A DNA stretch of 64,000 nucleotides from Gnetum montanum (taxonomy: Eukaryota; Streptophyta; Gnetopsida; Gnetales; Gnetaceae): positions 269,953 to 333,952 of the forward strand of contig MNCI01010510.1 in assembly GCA_015680685.1 (NCBI GenBank), in the 5' to 3' direction. The position numbers and the translations under genes are program-made. Positions within the stretch are counted from its first letter, which is position 1; every line of letters starts with the position of its first letter. Shown in pieces: positions 10,990 to 21,494 of the stretch. Below the pieces are notes generated by a model. The model made no database searches. It was not told the origin of the DNA and was given only the letters and a program-made list of their open reading frames with translations.

Positions 10990-12060
10990 GTTAGAATTTT
11001 ACTTTCTATATTTTTTGGGTTATGTCATTGCTTGTTGAATGCCTTATGCACTTCATTCAAAGATAGGGCCACTAATCGATTTTCATCTAGCACATTGAGG
11101 TTGATCAATCTTTCTCTCTGTGCTAGGCTCAATTCAAGATTCAATTCATAGGCTATTGAGAGTATACAGAGCTTGGTTTGGATTAGGAGTATTAGAATTT
11201 TTTCGTACACTAACTCATAGGGAGAGTAGCCAATAGGAAGTTTCTATGTTGAGTGATAGGCCCATAGGGCATCACTAAGTTTTGTGCCTCAATCTCTCCT
11301 ATATTTACTTATGGTCCTTGTTAGGATCTTTGTAATCTCCCTATTAGTTACCTCTACTTAATTGTTGGCTTGGGGGTGATAAAATGTTATTAATTTATGT
11401 TCGACCCCTAAGTGTTGCATAAGTTTTTGAAAGGTGGCACCTGTAAAATGAGTTCCATTGTTAGAAACTAGTGCACGTGGCACCCCAAACCTATTTACAT
11501 CATCTTTTTGTACAAATCTAGAAATAGTGGATGATGTACAATTGGTGATAGCTACTACTTCTGCCCATTTGGTGCAATAGTCGACTGCTATGATGATATA
11601 TGCCTTTCCATTGGACATGGATGTGATGGGACCTATGAAGTATATGCCCCATATGTCAAAGGGCTTTGGTGGTTGAATCCACTATTGAGGATCCTCCATT
11701 CCTATGGTCATTCCACCATCTCATTGACAATGTTCACAAGATCAGACAAACTGGTGAGTGTCCCTGAAGATTGTAGGCCAATAGTATTCTGCCATCAATA
11801 TTTTTATGGTCGTGCATCTTCCTACATAGTGGCCTCTACAAGGACCTTCGTGAGCATCCTGGAAAATGTGTAGTTGATCCATATCAAGGACACACCAACA
11901 AACCAGACCATCAATCCATACCTTGTAAAGTTGTCCATTGATTTCCATGAAGTACTTTGCCTGATGAAGAAATTGTTGTTTCTTCCTAAAGTTAAGATCT
12001 TGTAGCATCTCCTATGTGAGAAGGTAAGTGACAATGCTAACATACCAATTTGTTTCTATG
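10990..12060 (-). pseudogene. Ty3/gypsy integrase of the Athila-like element
   Basis: Minus-strand integrase remnant. The N-terminal HHCC zinc finger is readable at 11870-11700 ('HEGPCRGHYVGR' ... 'CEHC'). The core follows ('YIIIAVDYCTKWAEVVAI', 11600-11540), then 'NGTHFTGATFQKLMQHLGVEH', then a C-terminal part ('LALAQRERLINLNVLDENR'-like, 11160-11060). Two of the three catalytic acids are lost. The first Asp (GIDFxGP context) is Tyr at 11640-11642, and the second (SDNGTHF context) is Asn at 11460-11462. The Glu in 'VEVTNREI' survives. In-frame stops add to this, so the enzyme is inactive. Confidence 0.8.
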
Positions 12061-12099
12061 GGTACTTAATCATTTATTACTCTTGTAAAGAGGATTTCA

Positions 12100-12560
12100 T
12101 TTGGAAATTGATTAAAGAGCAGACTCTCTTCCTCTTTATTATCCCATCTTAATTGAGAGAGATGGTCTGCAATCACATTCTCAGTTCCTTTTCAATCTAC
12201 CAATGTAAGATCGAATTCCTACAAGATCACATGACACCATATAACATGAAGGCTCACTGTTGGCTTATTCATCAAGAAGTAGATGGCATTGTGATCTGTG
12301 TGCACAAATACTTTATAACCAAGCACATAGTGCCTAAACTATTTAAGAGCATGCACCATTGCCATTAATTCTTTCTCAATTATGGTGTAATTCAACTATG
12401 TACCCACAATGCTTCAGCTTAAACAATGGATGTAACATGGACATTTCTTGTCATCCAATTACATAAGCACAGCTCCCAAGGCATAATTAGATGCGTCTAT
12501 CATTATCTGAAATGGTATGGACCAGTCTAGTGCTTGTAGAATTGGAGTTTTTATGAGTTT
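12100..12560 (-). pseudogene. RNase H domain of the Athila-like element
   Basis: RNase H of the Ty3/gypsy polyprotein on the minus strand. Recognisable blocks are 'DASNYALGAVLM' (about 12510-12475), 'EKELMAMVHAL' (about 12385-12355) and 'FVHTDHNAIYFLMNKP' (about 12310-12260). The first Asp, the Glu and the Asp of the catalytic set are still present, but stops interrupt the frame. It lies between RT and the integrase zinc finger as expected, followed by 'LSQLRWD' linker sequence. Confidence 0.75.
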
Positions 12561-13121
12561 GACTTTTAATTATTGGAATGTGTGTTCACATTCCTTGGTC
12601 CAAATGAACGAAGCATCTTTCTTTGTAAGCTCAACCAATGGCTTTGCAATCTTAGAGAAATTCTCTATGAATCACTTGTAGTAGCCAGTGTGTTCAAAGA
12701 ATGATCAAACATCTTTAACTATATCTAGTTGGCATGTAACTCCTTGGATGACACTTATCTTTTCTGATTCTACCTCAACCCCTATCTAAGTAATTCTATG
12801 CCTCAATACTATGCCTTCCTGGACCATTAAATGGCTTTTCTACCAATTGAGCCTAAGGTTTGTTTTAACACATCTCTTTAATACCTACTCAAGGTAGTCT
12901 AGGGCTTGCTAAAATGTAGCCCCATCGATAGCAAAGTCATCCATAAAGACTTCTACCCTACTACTAATTTACTATTGAAAAATACTAAGGACCAAGCATT
13001 GAAATGTTATAGGGGCATTGCATAGACCGAATGACATCTTACAATATGCAAAATTCCCTCACGGACTCATGAATGTTGTCTTGGCTTGATCTTCTAGCAC
13101 AATTTGGATTTGGTCAAAGCC
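12561..13121 (-). pseudogene. Reverse transcriptase, C-terminal part
   Basis: RT palm and thumb portion on the minus strand. It reads 'GFDQIQIVLEDQAKTTFM' at 13117-13064, then the catalytic box FMDDF at 12946-12932 (intact Asp-Asp), then 'LKRCVKTNLRLNW'. It is separated from its N-terminal half (14857-15130) by the solo LTR at 13127-14851. Stops are present. Family: Ty3/gypsy, Athila/Tat type. Confidence 0.8.
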
Positions 13122-14043
13122 ACTATTGTACTGACCTAAATCGTCAGTGTAAGTGTGGAATGGAAACAGACACCGAGAGATCGTTGGGCAACCACAACTA
13201 ACTCTGCCTTCGCCCAAGGGCAAGCTAGAAAAGTAAATGAAGGCAGAGTGCCTTGGATGGTCTGCACGCAAATCAACCAAGGACTTCCTCGAGCGTAAGT
13301 TAGGGCTAACGTTGGGGTTATCGTAAACGGGATGTAAACGGAATGTAAATAGTGACACGAAATGTAAACAGAGCGTACTGAATTATAAATGAAGCGTAAA
13401 CAGAGCTATATTGTAAACAAAGCATAAACCGAAGTAAATAATGTAAATGGGAGGCAATGAATTGTATTGTATTGTTTAATAAAAAGGTATGCACCGGTCA
13501 AAGTGTAGCTGCACGTGTGGATGGAAGGTCAAGCACTAAGCCCCAGGATGATGTCTAAAGTGATGATACGATGATGTGATGTGATGAATGTGAGAAATGC
13601 TTGGATGCCAACAGTCAGGTGTGCCGAGCGCCCAAGGATTGCAGGTTCTATCCTCTCTCAGAATTGTCAATCTCTCTAATTTTTGCCATCCCGATTTATG
13701 TGAATTGACAGGGTATTTATAGGGTTGAGTCGGGCTCCGGCACAGAATTTCTAGAATGGAATCAACGGCTAGGAGATGAAAGGAAAGCAGATCTAGTGAC
13801 ATGTATCCAATGGACAGTTGTGTTCGGGTTGGATGCGTGCTGGCGAGAGTTGGATGTGTGTCGGCAAGCTACGTTCTTGACTAGGTGCATCACATTTTAC
13901 AATTTATGGGTTATTCAAGCCCATGAAAGTACATTTAATTTAGACCGTGACGGCCTAACTATCCCACAAATAAAAATTTACAATGAAATGTACAAGGAAA
14001 ATTTGACTTGTCTTGCTTGAAACTTCTTTGTTCCTGAATTTTT

Positions 14044-14190
14044 CTGAAATTTTCTGGAATTTCCTAGAAGTTGCTAATGCTGAGAATTTTTCATCATTTT
14101 CTGAAATTTTTTGGAATTTTCTGGAAGTTGTTGATGCTGAGAATTTTCTGCCATTTTCTGAAATTTTTCTAGAATTTTCTGGAAGTTGAT
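14044..14190. repeat. 57-bp tandem repeat inside the solo LTR
   Basis: Copies start with CTGAAAT at 14044, 14101 and 14158, and the third is partial. The consensus carries 'ttttctggaattt..tggaagttg.tgatgctgagaa' in fragments. It directly abuts the 18-bp minisatellite. Confidence 0.8.
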
Positions 14191-14440
14191 GAATAGTGTT
14201 CATGCGATGAATAGTGTTTACGTTGTGAATAGTGTTTACGCTGTGAATAGTGTTCACGCGATGAATAGTGTTTATGCTTTGAATAGTGTTCACACGATGA
14301 ATAGTGTTTACACTGTGAATAGTTTTCACGCAGTGAATAGTGTTTATGCTATGAATAGTGTTCACGCAGTGAATAGTGTTTACGCTGTGAATAGTGTTCA
14401 CACGATGAATAGTGTTTACGCTATGAATAGTGATTTACGC
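14188..14440. repeat. 18-bp minisatellite with 36-bp higher order
   Basis: About 14 units of the form (A/G)TGAATAGTGTT(C/T)A(C/T)GC(N). Units with TTCAC and TTTAC alternate for most of the array, giving a 36-bp dimer. Since 18 is a multiple of three, it stays open on both strands and yields spurious 6-residue repeat proteins (MNSVYA/VNSVHA type). Confidence 0.9.
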
Positions 14441-14856
14441 ATCCTTACGCTATGCAGCATAAAAAAATGTAGCGTCAGCGTAATCAACTGAAAACACCTT
14501 ATTTAAGGCCTGAACTTTGATTTTCTGGAGGCTGGGAGCTACTGGGGACCTTGGTAAAGGTCATGGGGGGTCTTTGTGCTTGATTTCGGCCTATTTTGAC
14601 TCAATTTCGAGGCCCCAAAAGTTAGTGACGCTGATCCTTACGTTGTGCAGTGTAAGCACAGCGCAAGCACATTGTACTTAGCCAAAATTGCACTTTTTGA
14701 CCTTGAAACTGATGATTCTTGACACCAAGACTTACCGTCATGATCTGTGGACCCCAGGGGGACCTTGCTTGCTCCATGGTGGGCTTCTTGAAGCCGTTTC
14801 AGAGGCTCTGAAGTTGTTTGGAAGTGTTGCTAAAATTTTTGTGGTGTTTCAACTAT

Positions 14857-15130
14857 AACCATCCAAAAAACTGTAATAACAATGCCTGAAGATAGTGTTC
14901 AACACTTAGTCCACAAATGGCAATGGAAAATGATCTTCAAATGTTTCTACGTTCAATAGCCTAAATTCAATGCATACCCACCACTTGCCACCTTTCTTTG
15001 GCACAATTACGAGTGGGCTAATCCACTCACTATTCACGATGGGATAGATGAACCCTACCTTGAGGATTTGTTCTATTTTCTCTTTGATGATCTGCTTCAA
15101 CTTGGGTTTCAACTACCTCTGCAGCTACCT
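14857..15130 (-). pseudogene. Reverse transcriptase, N-terminal part
   Basis: The minus strand reads 'IEQILKVGFIYPIVNSEWIS', 'PLVIVPKKGGKWWVCIEFRLLN' and 'DHFPLPFVD' (15060-14906), then 'VLNTIF..YYSFLDGYS' up to the solo LTR. 'DHFPLPF(I/V)DQ' is characteristic of Athila/Tat RTs. It is continued at 12561-13121. A stop replaces the Gln after 'PFVD'. Confidence 0.8.
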
Positions 15131-15643
15131 TCTTAGTTTCGTGGCCAAGTTAATGTAGATGCAATGTTGGCATATCCTTGAATCGATTCTTGTCAACTCA
15201 AGATATGATCAAGCAAAGGCTATTGGCCATTTGTTAATGACCTGCAATAGCTTATCTTTTTATTTAGGAGCAAGATTTGCATTGATTTTGATCAACTTGC
15301 CATTATTTAAAAATGTGTACTCCATGTCAGCTGGTAAGTTTTTTAACTCTAGGGGCTCCTACTTAAAATTATTAGGGATTTCCAACTCTCCCCAATAGGT
15401 ATCATCATCTTCATCATCAGAGAGTTGGCAACGAACTTGCTCAAGTTCACCCATGCCTTTGACATAAGCACATGTTAGGCTCTCAATAGGTTCCATGCAT
15501 AATGTGTTCCTGTCAAAGTCAACTATTAGCCACTGGGTGCCCTCCTATTTTGTGGCTACTACATATAACCACCTTTGGATATCTATTTCATTTGCACACT
15601 GATTGCATGATTTAATGAATGTACTCTAAATGAACCAGATTTT
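15131..15643 (-). other. Protease-RT linker, decayed
   Basis: Minus-strand polyprotein linker between protease and RT. No clear domain can be read; stops are frequent. Confidence 0.4.
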
Positions 15644-16070
15644 CTACATGCAATTGCACCCATTATCATCATACGCAATGCATGGAACATGCTTCTTCTC
15701 CAACCTTCCAAATTCATTTTCCTTGGAGATTTCAAAGGAGAGGTCCCTTATGTCCATTCGTGCATCAAATGTGCTTAACCATGCCCTTCCCATAATTATG
15801 GGAAAGTCACCTTTACAATTTTCTACCTTGATCACCAAAAAATCAGCAAGATAAGACCACCCACAAACTATGGTCACAATGTCCTCCACTAGTCCCAAAG
15901 GAACAATGATTAATTGATTAGCCAATTCTAAATGAATGTTGCTCTTCTTGAGATGTGGTAGGTTACAGGCCTTGTACATGTCATGGGAGATGAGAATGAC
16001 ACCAGAACCAAAAGCAAGAAGGGCCTTGCATGACTCATGTCCAACAATCGATATGTAAATGAGTGGACTT
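15644..16070 (-). pseudogene. Retroviral-type aspartic protease of the Athila-like element
   Basis: Minus-strand retropepsin-like remnant. It reads 'LLAFGSGVILI' (about 16020-15988), then 'VPLGLVEDIVTIVCGWSYLA' (15900-15850), then 'GDFPIIMGRAWLSTFDAR' (15800-15750). The expected catalytic Asp of the D-(L/F)-G triad is Ala here (codon at 16013-16015). The copy at 28500-28880 keeps the D-L-G form usual for Athila. The second half is open for 111 codons. Inactive. Confidence 0.75.
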
Positions 16071-16189
16071 CTTAAATTAGATCTATTTTTGGGAAGATTG
16101 CCAACTTTAATCTAATTGGAAATAGCATGAGTTAATATCATAATGTAGATTCAAGGTAGCATTTGGTTTGAAGAGCACTCAAATGTGTT

Positions 16190-18574
16190 TGATATAGAGG
16201 ATGAGGGTGTTGGAGATATAGGAAAACCAGCCACATCAAGTGGTGAGGGTCTGGGAGGACTGTTGAATTGGAAAAATGATTGTTTCCTAGATTAATTATC
16301 TGAACCACTCGATTGGAAAGCTAGTGGTGAATGTATAGCCCTCATAGCATTTCATTATTGCAACTGTGGAGAAATTTCACCCTACACGGATGAAATAAGA
16401 GGTAACTGAGTTAAGGGCAAAGAGATGTGTGTAGATGGATGCAGAGGATGGTATGGGTATGGGTGTTCACCTCGAGTCAATGGTGAATGAGTTTGATGGT
16501 ACTCTAGACGGTAATAGTGATGCTAAAATGAAGCATGACTTGCAAAGCTTTGTGAAGAAATGGATTGCTAAACATAATACCCATATGTATCTGGTTGCCT
16601 ATAAGGGTACTGCTATCTTGGTAGTGGCATTCCCCATGATTGTGGTTGGTACCACTATTGATATTTTTCATATGGTTGTGGTGGAGCCCCACTTGAATAG
16701 TAAGCCTACTATTGTTGGTGGAACTTTCTTGGATTTCCTTGTGGATAAGGCAATCATCTGGCGGTGCCTTCATGCTAGTTGAGGATTCAATGCGTACACC
16801 CTAGACTCTTGTAAGTGTGACACCACAGGGCAACATCCCTAAGGATATTCATACTAACATATGTCACAACCAACTTCATCATCAGAGTCTATCTCCACAA
16901 CTTCTACTACAACAACTTTACCCTTATCTCTCTAGTAGGCATGTTCAATTTCTTTCTACCTCCTATGGTTACGATCACTATTTTGCTCTTTAGATTCTTC
17001 AACAATCTTCATAGTAGTTTTGAATTTCTCATTCAAAGAGTCCCATAATTTATCATTCTTTGCTAAAATATCATATACAAATTTTTGGATGGGCAAGGTT
17101 TTCCTATTTACCACTTCATCAAGTGATGACTCCTCATCACAAAATCATTCCTCTCTTTTTCTAATGGAAGGGTCCCTATTATATTCTTCTGCACTTTCCC
17201 TTTTTCGTAACTCACCTTCTTCTTTTGCAACCTGTTCTATCAGCCTTTGTATTTGATGAGCTCTTAGTTCAAATAATCTCCCTTAGGCATAAACCCCAAT
17301 AGTTCTTCTAGTTTCTACTCTAAGCCCATCTATGATGTGGCAAAGTTGTTCCCTTTGAGAATAACCATGGTCAAGGCATCGATGTAAAAGAGAATAGTAT
17401 CTACCCATGGCAACATCCAAGGGTTCATGTGTTCTCTATTTCCAACCTTGGATTTGCCTTCTCAAGTTGGACACTCTAGAGTATGTCTGATATTATCATT
17501 CAATAGTTCCAACATAGTACTCCATCTGCAGATGGATTTTAGCTCTAAGGACTAGTACTAGATTTTAGCCTCTTTGATGAGTGTCCTAGGGAAGAGTTTG
17601 AGTTTTTGGAATCATTTTTAATGTTCTACAAGGCATAGGCATCATGGAAATCTTGTAGATGTGTCTGCAAATCATAGTTATATTCCCCTTTAAAATCTTG
17701 AGATATTTTTCATGTTTAAGTGCTTGATCCAACTATCCTTCACATGCCTAGTTGGAATCTTGACTACCTCTACAATGGTAAGTATGCTTTGAGTTCCCAA
17801 CAGAGGCTCATCATCATCATGATTTTTTTGTCATTGATGATGTCCTTAGTTACCTCTTTGATTATTGTGAGCATGATGATTAGTATTATCGCCTTAATGC
17901 TCACCTCCATCATGGTTGTTCCTTTTGTGACATCTTTTAGAATCAAAAGATGAAGAGGGGAAAGAGGGAGGAGGACTGCCTCCACCATGAAATCTACAAA
18001 TTCCCCCTTGGTTGTCACTGCCACATTCATTAGGTTTTCTATCTTTTTGATGCTTTTTTGATCCCTTGCTTTGACTACCATCTTTCTTTGAACCTGAATT
18101 ATGGATTATAGACTACAGATTCAAGGTCACACCTTCATCTCTGGTAACAAAGGGTAGAGAATCTTCATGCTAAGAGCCCTCAAAGGCAGGACCCTCATTG
18201 TTGTCTTGGTTTAGTAGGAATAAGGGATTAGTGAACCATTTCCCCTTAGCATCCTCATGATGCCTCTCTTAATGTCGAGCTCGCCTGCATTGTGTGTCAA
18301 TGGGACAATAGTCCCAAGTGTTATGACCATTCACAACATATTCCTCTTGAAGATCTAAGATGCCTAACTTCTTTAGAGTTTGAAGCAAAATCCCAAGCAC
18401 AAATCAATCAGGGGACAATACAATGTTGCCTTTCATATCATGCCATCACAATTTCTCATCCTAATGTAGGATGAAGGTGAAATCAAGCACAAACCCATCT
18501 ACATGAGTATATACCACTTTGCACTCTTTTGGGGCTAGCAGTTTAACATCGTCACACCTACAAGAAGAAGACAT
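16190..18574 (-). pseudogene. gag of the Athila-like element
   Basis: Decayed gag starting at ATG 18574-18572. It opens MSSSCR, like the copies at 36463 (MSSSPR), 25889 (MPSSCK) and 61137 (MDSSCR). The retrotrans_gag core lies at about 17720-17250 ('RLFELRAHQIQRLIEQVAKEEG' type sequence near 17290-17225). A low-complexity Asp/Gly/His-rich stretch near 18080-17770 precedes the core. No CCHC zinc knuckle is seen. Many stops. Confidence 0.7.
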
Positions 18575-18705
18575 TTTGGAAACAAATAAAGTATTAGTGT
18601 GCTTTTGTAGTTATATTATTATGAAATGAAATTGACCTTGAGGTTCTTCCAATGATATTAATGATATCCACTAAACCTAGATAGCGCATGTTTCAACAAA
18701 TGGAG

Positions 18706-18723
18706 TTCTCAATAATGGTGCAA
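18706..18723 (-). promoter_or_regulatory. Decayed tRNA-Asp primer binding site
   Basis: The plus strand reads CTCAATAATGGTGCAAA at the position of the PBS complement next to the LTR edge. It keeps only part of the tRNA-Asp match but sits at the same distance as 2050-2067 and 36602-36619. Confidence 0.5.
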
Positions 18724-18724
18724 A

Positions 18725-19129
18725 TGATGAGCAGTGAAGGATACCCCTAGGCCCAACCATACAAATCACAAATCATTCATGCATGATTTGGTCGAATTCC
18801 ATGGACTCTCTAGTTTCCAGTGCACTAGTCTTCTAGGAAGTGAATCTTGCCCTAAAGGTCATTCATTGTCTTTCCAATTACACTTGNATAGGCACTCGGG
18901 AAAAATATTCTAACTTTCAAATAGACAAACTGCAAGAGCTCTGCTACTACCATGACTTCAATTTTCATAAACATAGTTTGGAGCTTGTATTTTTAGTTTT
19001 TCTCTAGGCCTACATCAACAAGGCCTCGTCAATGTAGAATTATAGCAAATGCTACATTGACGTGGCCCTGTCGACGGGGCAACACCATGTAAATGGAGCC
19101 CCATCGATGCAACACTTTGACACTCATCA
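18725..19129 (-). mobile_element. 5' LTR of the Athila-like element, collapsed at N18886
   Basis: Subfamily II LTR opening TGATGAGCAGTGAAGG and ending CACTCATCA. It follows the 3' LTR (4630-5539) closely up to the N at 18886, then jumps to sequence matching 5318 onward. Roughly 530 bases of LTR body are therefore missing at the N. The remainder (U3 with 'tcgacg/catcgatg' motifs) continues to match. Confidence 0.8.
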
Positions 19130-19166
19130 ATTGTCAAGAATAGGCTATAATGAGATGTGGTCATCC
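19130..19166. repeat. 41-bp tandem repeat, right part, and target-site copy
   Basis: This begins with ATTGT (the target-site copy) and completes the third 41-bp unit that was broken off at 4629. It continues as unrelated AT-rich DNA. Confidence 0.8.
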
Positions 19167-21306
19167 AAAGTTTAGAGTTGACAAAAGAAGATAAAATTAT
19201 TATTTGAAAGCATTTAATCTCTTATGTAAGACCAACTATAATAAGTGTAAGCTTTATAATAAAACTTACATAAAATATACATCCAACGACTATGTTGTAA
19301 TCAATAATGTTTAGAATAATTTTTCCATTATAATTATCCTTGGGTAATTAGAGTTATTAGTAAGATGTAAAACTAAACTCTAATACATAATATCTTTCCT
19401 ATAAGCTTAATGGAATTAATTTTGACAACCTTCAAAGTTATTTTCTTTGGTGATTTCCAACCTTGATTATTTGAAATAATAATGTCTATTATAGTTCTTT
19501 CATAAATGATATGAAGAAATTACAAATAAATAAGATCTAGCTCTTCATAAAGGTGAATGGCAAAAAAAGAACTTATGTAGTCAACCCCATTGTTGGGACA
19601 AGGCTAGGATAATGATGATGATGATAGATTTTCAATCAGGCAATTAGAGTTGCAAATGATGTGTAAAATCAAACTCTAATAAAGAATATCATTACTAGAA
19701 ACTTAATAGAATTAATCTTGATAACTTTCAAAGTGATTCTCTATGGTAATTTCTAAACTTTATTATTGATAATAAATTCTTAATTATTATTTTTTTAATA
19801 AAATTAACAAGGGAAGTCACTTGTTAGATATTTAGTTTTTCAAACTAGATGGAAAATTCAAAGTCAAAATTACCTATAATCAAACATGTTAAGAAGCATA
19901 TGACACTAGTTAGATAATAGACTAATTGTAAAGACCAATGAAAAGATTGGACACTTCATTAAATAAAATTCCCCTTCATAAGGCTTCATTATGCTTAAAC
20001 AATTATTTTAAGGGTAAGGTGGTAATTAGAAACATGCATGGAACAATGCCCCTAGGTTGACATAGGGTAATGGTACTAGGCTTTGAATCCATTAAAGCAA
20101 GACAAGTAGTATGGGTCTTGGCTTGGTAACCCCAAGTTACAGGTTCAATTCCACTAGGTAGCATTGAGTTATAAAATAAAAAAATTCCATAAAAAGAAAT
20201 TTTGAAACTTGTCCAATGAATCCAAGGGATCTTAGTAGATGTAAGTAAACCTAATGTAAGATATTGGTACTAAACTTTGAACCCAATACCTTTTGGTGCA
20301 CCATAGTATGAACTAATCAATTAGCCAATACGCATTTAATCATAAATAAGAAATGAAATCTTCATTGGTTTGACGATAAGTTGAAACAATTTTCATATAA
20401 TTTAAAGTTCCAAGATGTAACTAAAGAATAAGATTTTTTTTATACCTTAGTTATTGAGGCTTACCCATTCATTATTGTCTTCAACATATTAATGTCAAGA
20501 AGTTTCTTTATTCTTTCTATTAAAACCAATATAATTTTCAACATGTGTTGCAATTTAGCTTTAAATATTTGGGTTTAGATTTTTCATTTTCTTGATATTA
20601 AAACTTCTATTGCATATTTAGGTTATATTTTACTACAAGATACAGTTGGTAGCAATGTGAGCAAGGGATGGTATATTTTCTAAATGGAGAGCTTGCATTT
20701 TATATGGTACAATGATGAATCTTTTTGACTTTACTACTAGTCTAAAAGCTTCAATTCTGTCACTAGTGTTCTTCAACATGAAGCTTAAAGATGCCTGTAC
20801 AATGATTAATTTATAGGAATGCTTAAAAAAGAAATCATTTAATTTGTTGGCTCCTTCTATGTTATAGGCACTAGATGACTTTTTTACCCATAACTATTTG
20901 GCATGTGGTAGCTTTTTTTTTTTAATTGATTTTTGGGCTTTGTTACTTTGTTTCCTTTTCGTTGGTTCTCCTCATCTTACAAATTTATGATTAATAGCAT
21001 CCACTTTGCTAAATAACTTATAACATGTATTCTAAGATAATTCATTTTCATCCTACAAAATGAACCACTTTTGTTGTAACGATTCTATGAAAGTGCTCAA
21101 TGGGATATGCCCAATGAGATTGAATCCCATTTTACTTTTGAAATGTAATCTCACCCCTAAGATGGTTTCATAGCATGTGCAAAAGGGATGCTAGTACTAA
21201 GTTTTAAACCTATTACTTACAAATATTAGCTCATCAAGAGAATTGAACTCAATATCTATATTTCTTAACCAAAACATTGTACTAGCACTATTAGCACTAT
21301 CAACTT
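19167..21306. other. AT-rich intergenic DNA with repeat fragments
   Basis: No protein frame recognised. It holds three related plus-strand fragments of the form 'ggtactaggctttgaaccc..taccttttggtgcacca' at about 20068-20095, 20262-20305 and 21192-21215. A reverse-complement member lies at 55503-55540. A tRNA-like B-box (GGTTCAATTCC) lies at about 20142-20152. These may be SINE remnants. Confidence 0.4.
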
Positions 21307-21494
21307 GATGTGCATAGGAGACTTTCTCAATTGTACCAGGTATTTGTAGGCATGATGTGCATAGGAGACTTTCTCAATTGTACCAGGTATTTGTAGGCAT
21401 GATGTGCATAGGAGACTTTCTCAATTGTACCAGGTATTTGTAGGCATGATGTGCATAGGAGACTTTCTCAATTGTACCAGGTATTTGTAGGCAT
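21307..21494. repeat. Perfect 47-bp x 4 tandem array
   Basis: Four copies beginning GATGTGCATAGGAGACTTTC, at 21307, 21354, 21401 and 21448. I see no difference between copies, although the surrounding DNA is old. There are no spacers, so it is not CRISPR-like. Confidence 0.95.

Larger units (their letters stand above)
13127..14851. mobile_element. Nested solo LTR (1725 bp) of a second LTR family
   Basis: This insert splits the RT frame exactly. It begins TGTACTGACCTAAATCG and ends GGTGGTGTTTCA, so it has TG...CA ends. The pentamer ACTAT flanks it on both sides (13122-13126, 14852-14856). Removing it plus one ACTAT copy joins 'YYSFLDGYS' to 'GFDQIQI', as in the intact paralogue near 29650. 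No protein domains are inside, so a solo LTR is the simplest reading. A minus-strand TATA-like box (CCCTATAAATACC) lies near 13710-13722. It is more GC-rich than its host and unrelated to the other LTRs here. It carries two internal tandem repeats. Confidence 0.85.
4630..19129 (-). mobile_element. Reconstructed Athila-like retrotransposon, 14.5 kb
   Basis: One minus-strand Ty3/gypsy element of Athila/Tat type. Right to left the order is 5' LTR (18725-19129), decayed tRNA-Asp PBS, gag, aspartic protease, RT, RNase H, integrase, 2-kb spacer, an extra ORF, polypurine tract and 3' LTR (4630-5539). The two LTRs belong to the same subfamily. The flanking pentamers are ATTTT (4625-4629) and ATTGT (19130-19134), one mismatch apart. 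Removing the element restores a 41-bp tandem repeat across the insertion site. The RT block reading 'DHFPLPFVD' and the PBS type support Athila/Tat. A 1725-bp solo LTR of another family sits inside the RT. Catalytic residues are lost in protease and integrase, so the element is dead. Confidence 0.85.

Noticed and set aside
13955-14491. Overlapping plus and minus frames with 6-residue repeats
   Set aside because: They are translations of the 18-bp minisatellite, which is open in both directions because its length is a multiple of three.
16435-16782. 115-codon plus-strand frame
   Set aside because: Antisense of the C-terminal part of gag; the similar region at 33400-33540 is equally repetitive.
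20100-20165. tRNA gene
   Set aside because: A B-box-like GGTTCAATTCC is present, but no cloverleaf with paired acceptor and anticodon stems can be formed convincingly.
21307-21494. CRISPR-like array
   Set aside because: Repeats are directly joined without spacers and the genome is a plant nuclear one.
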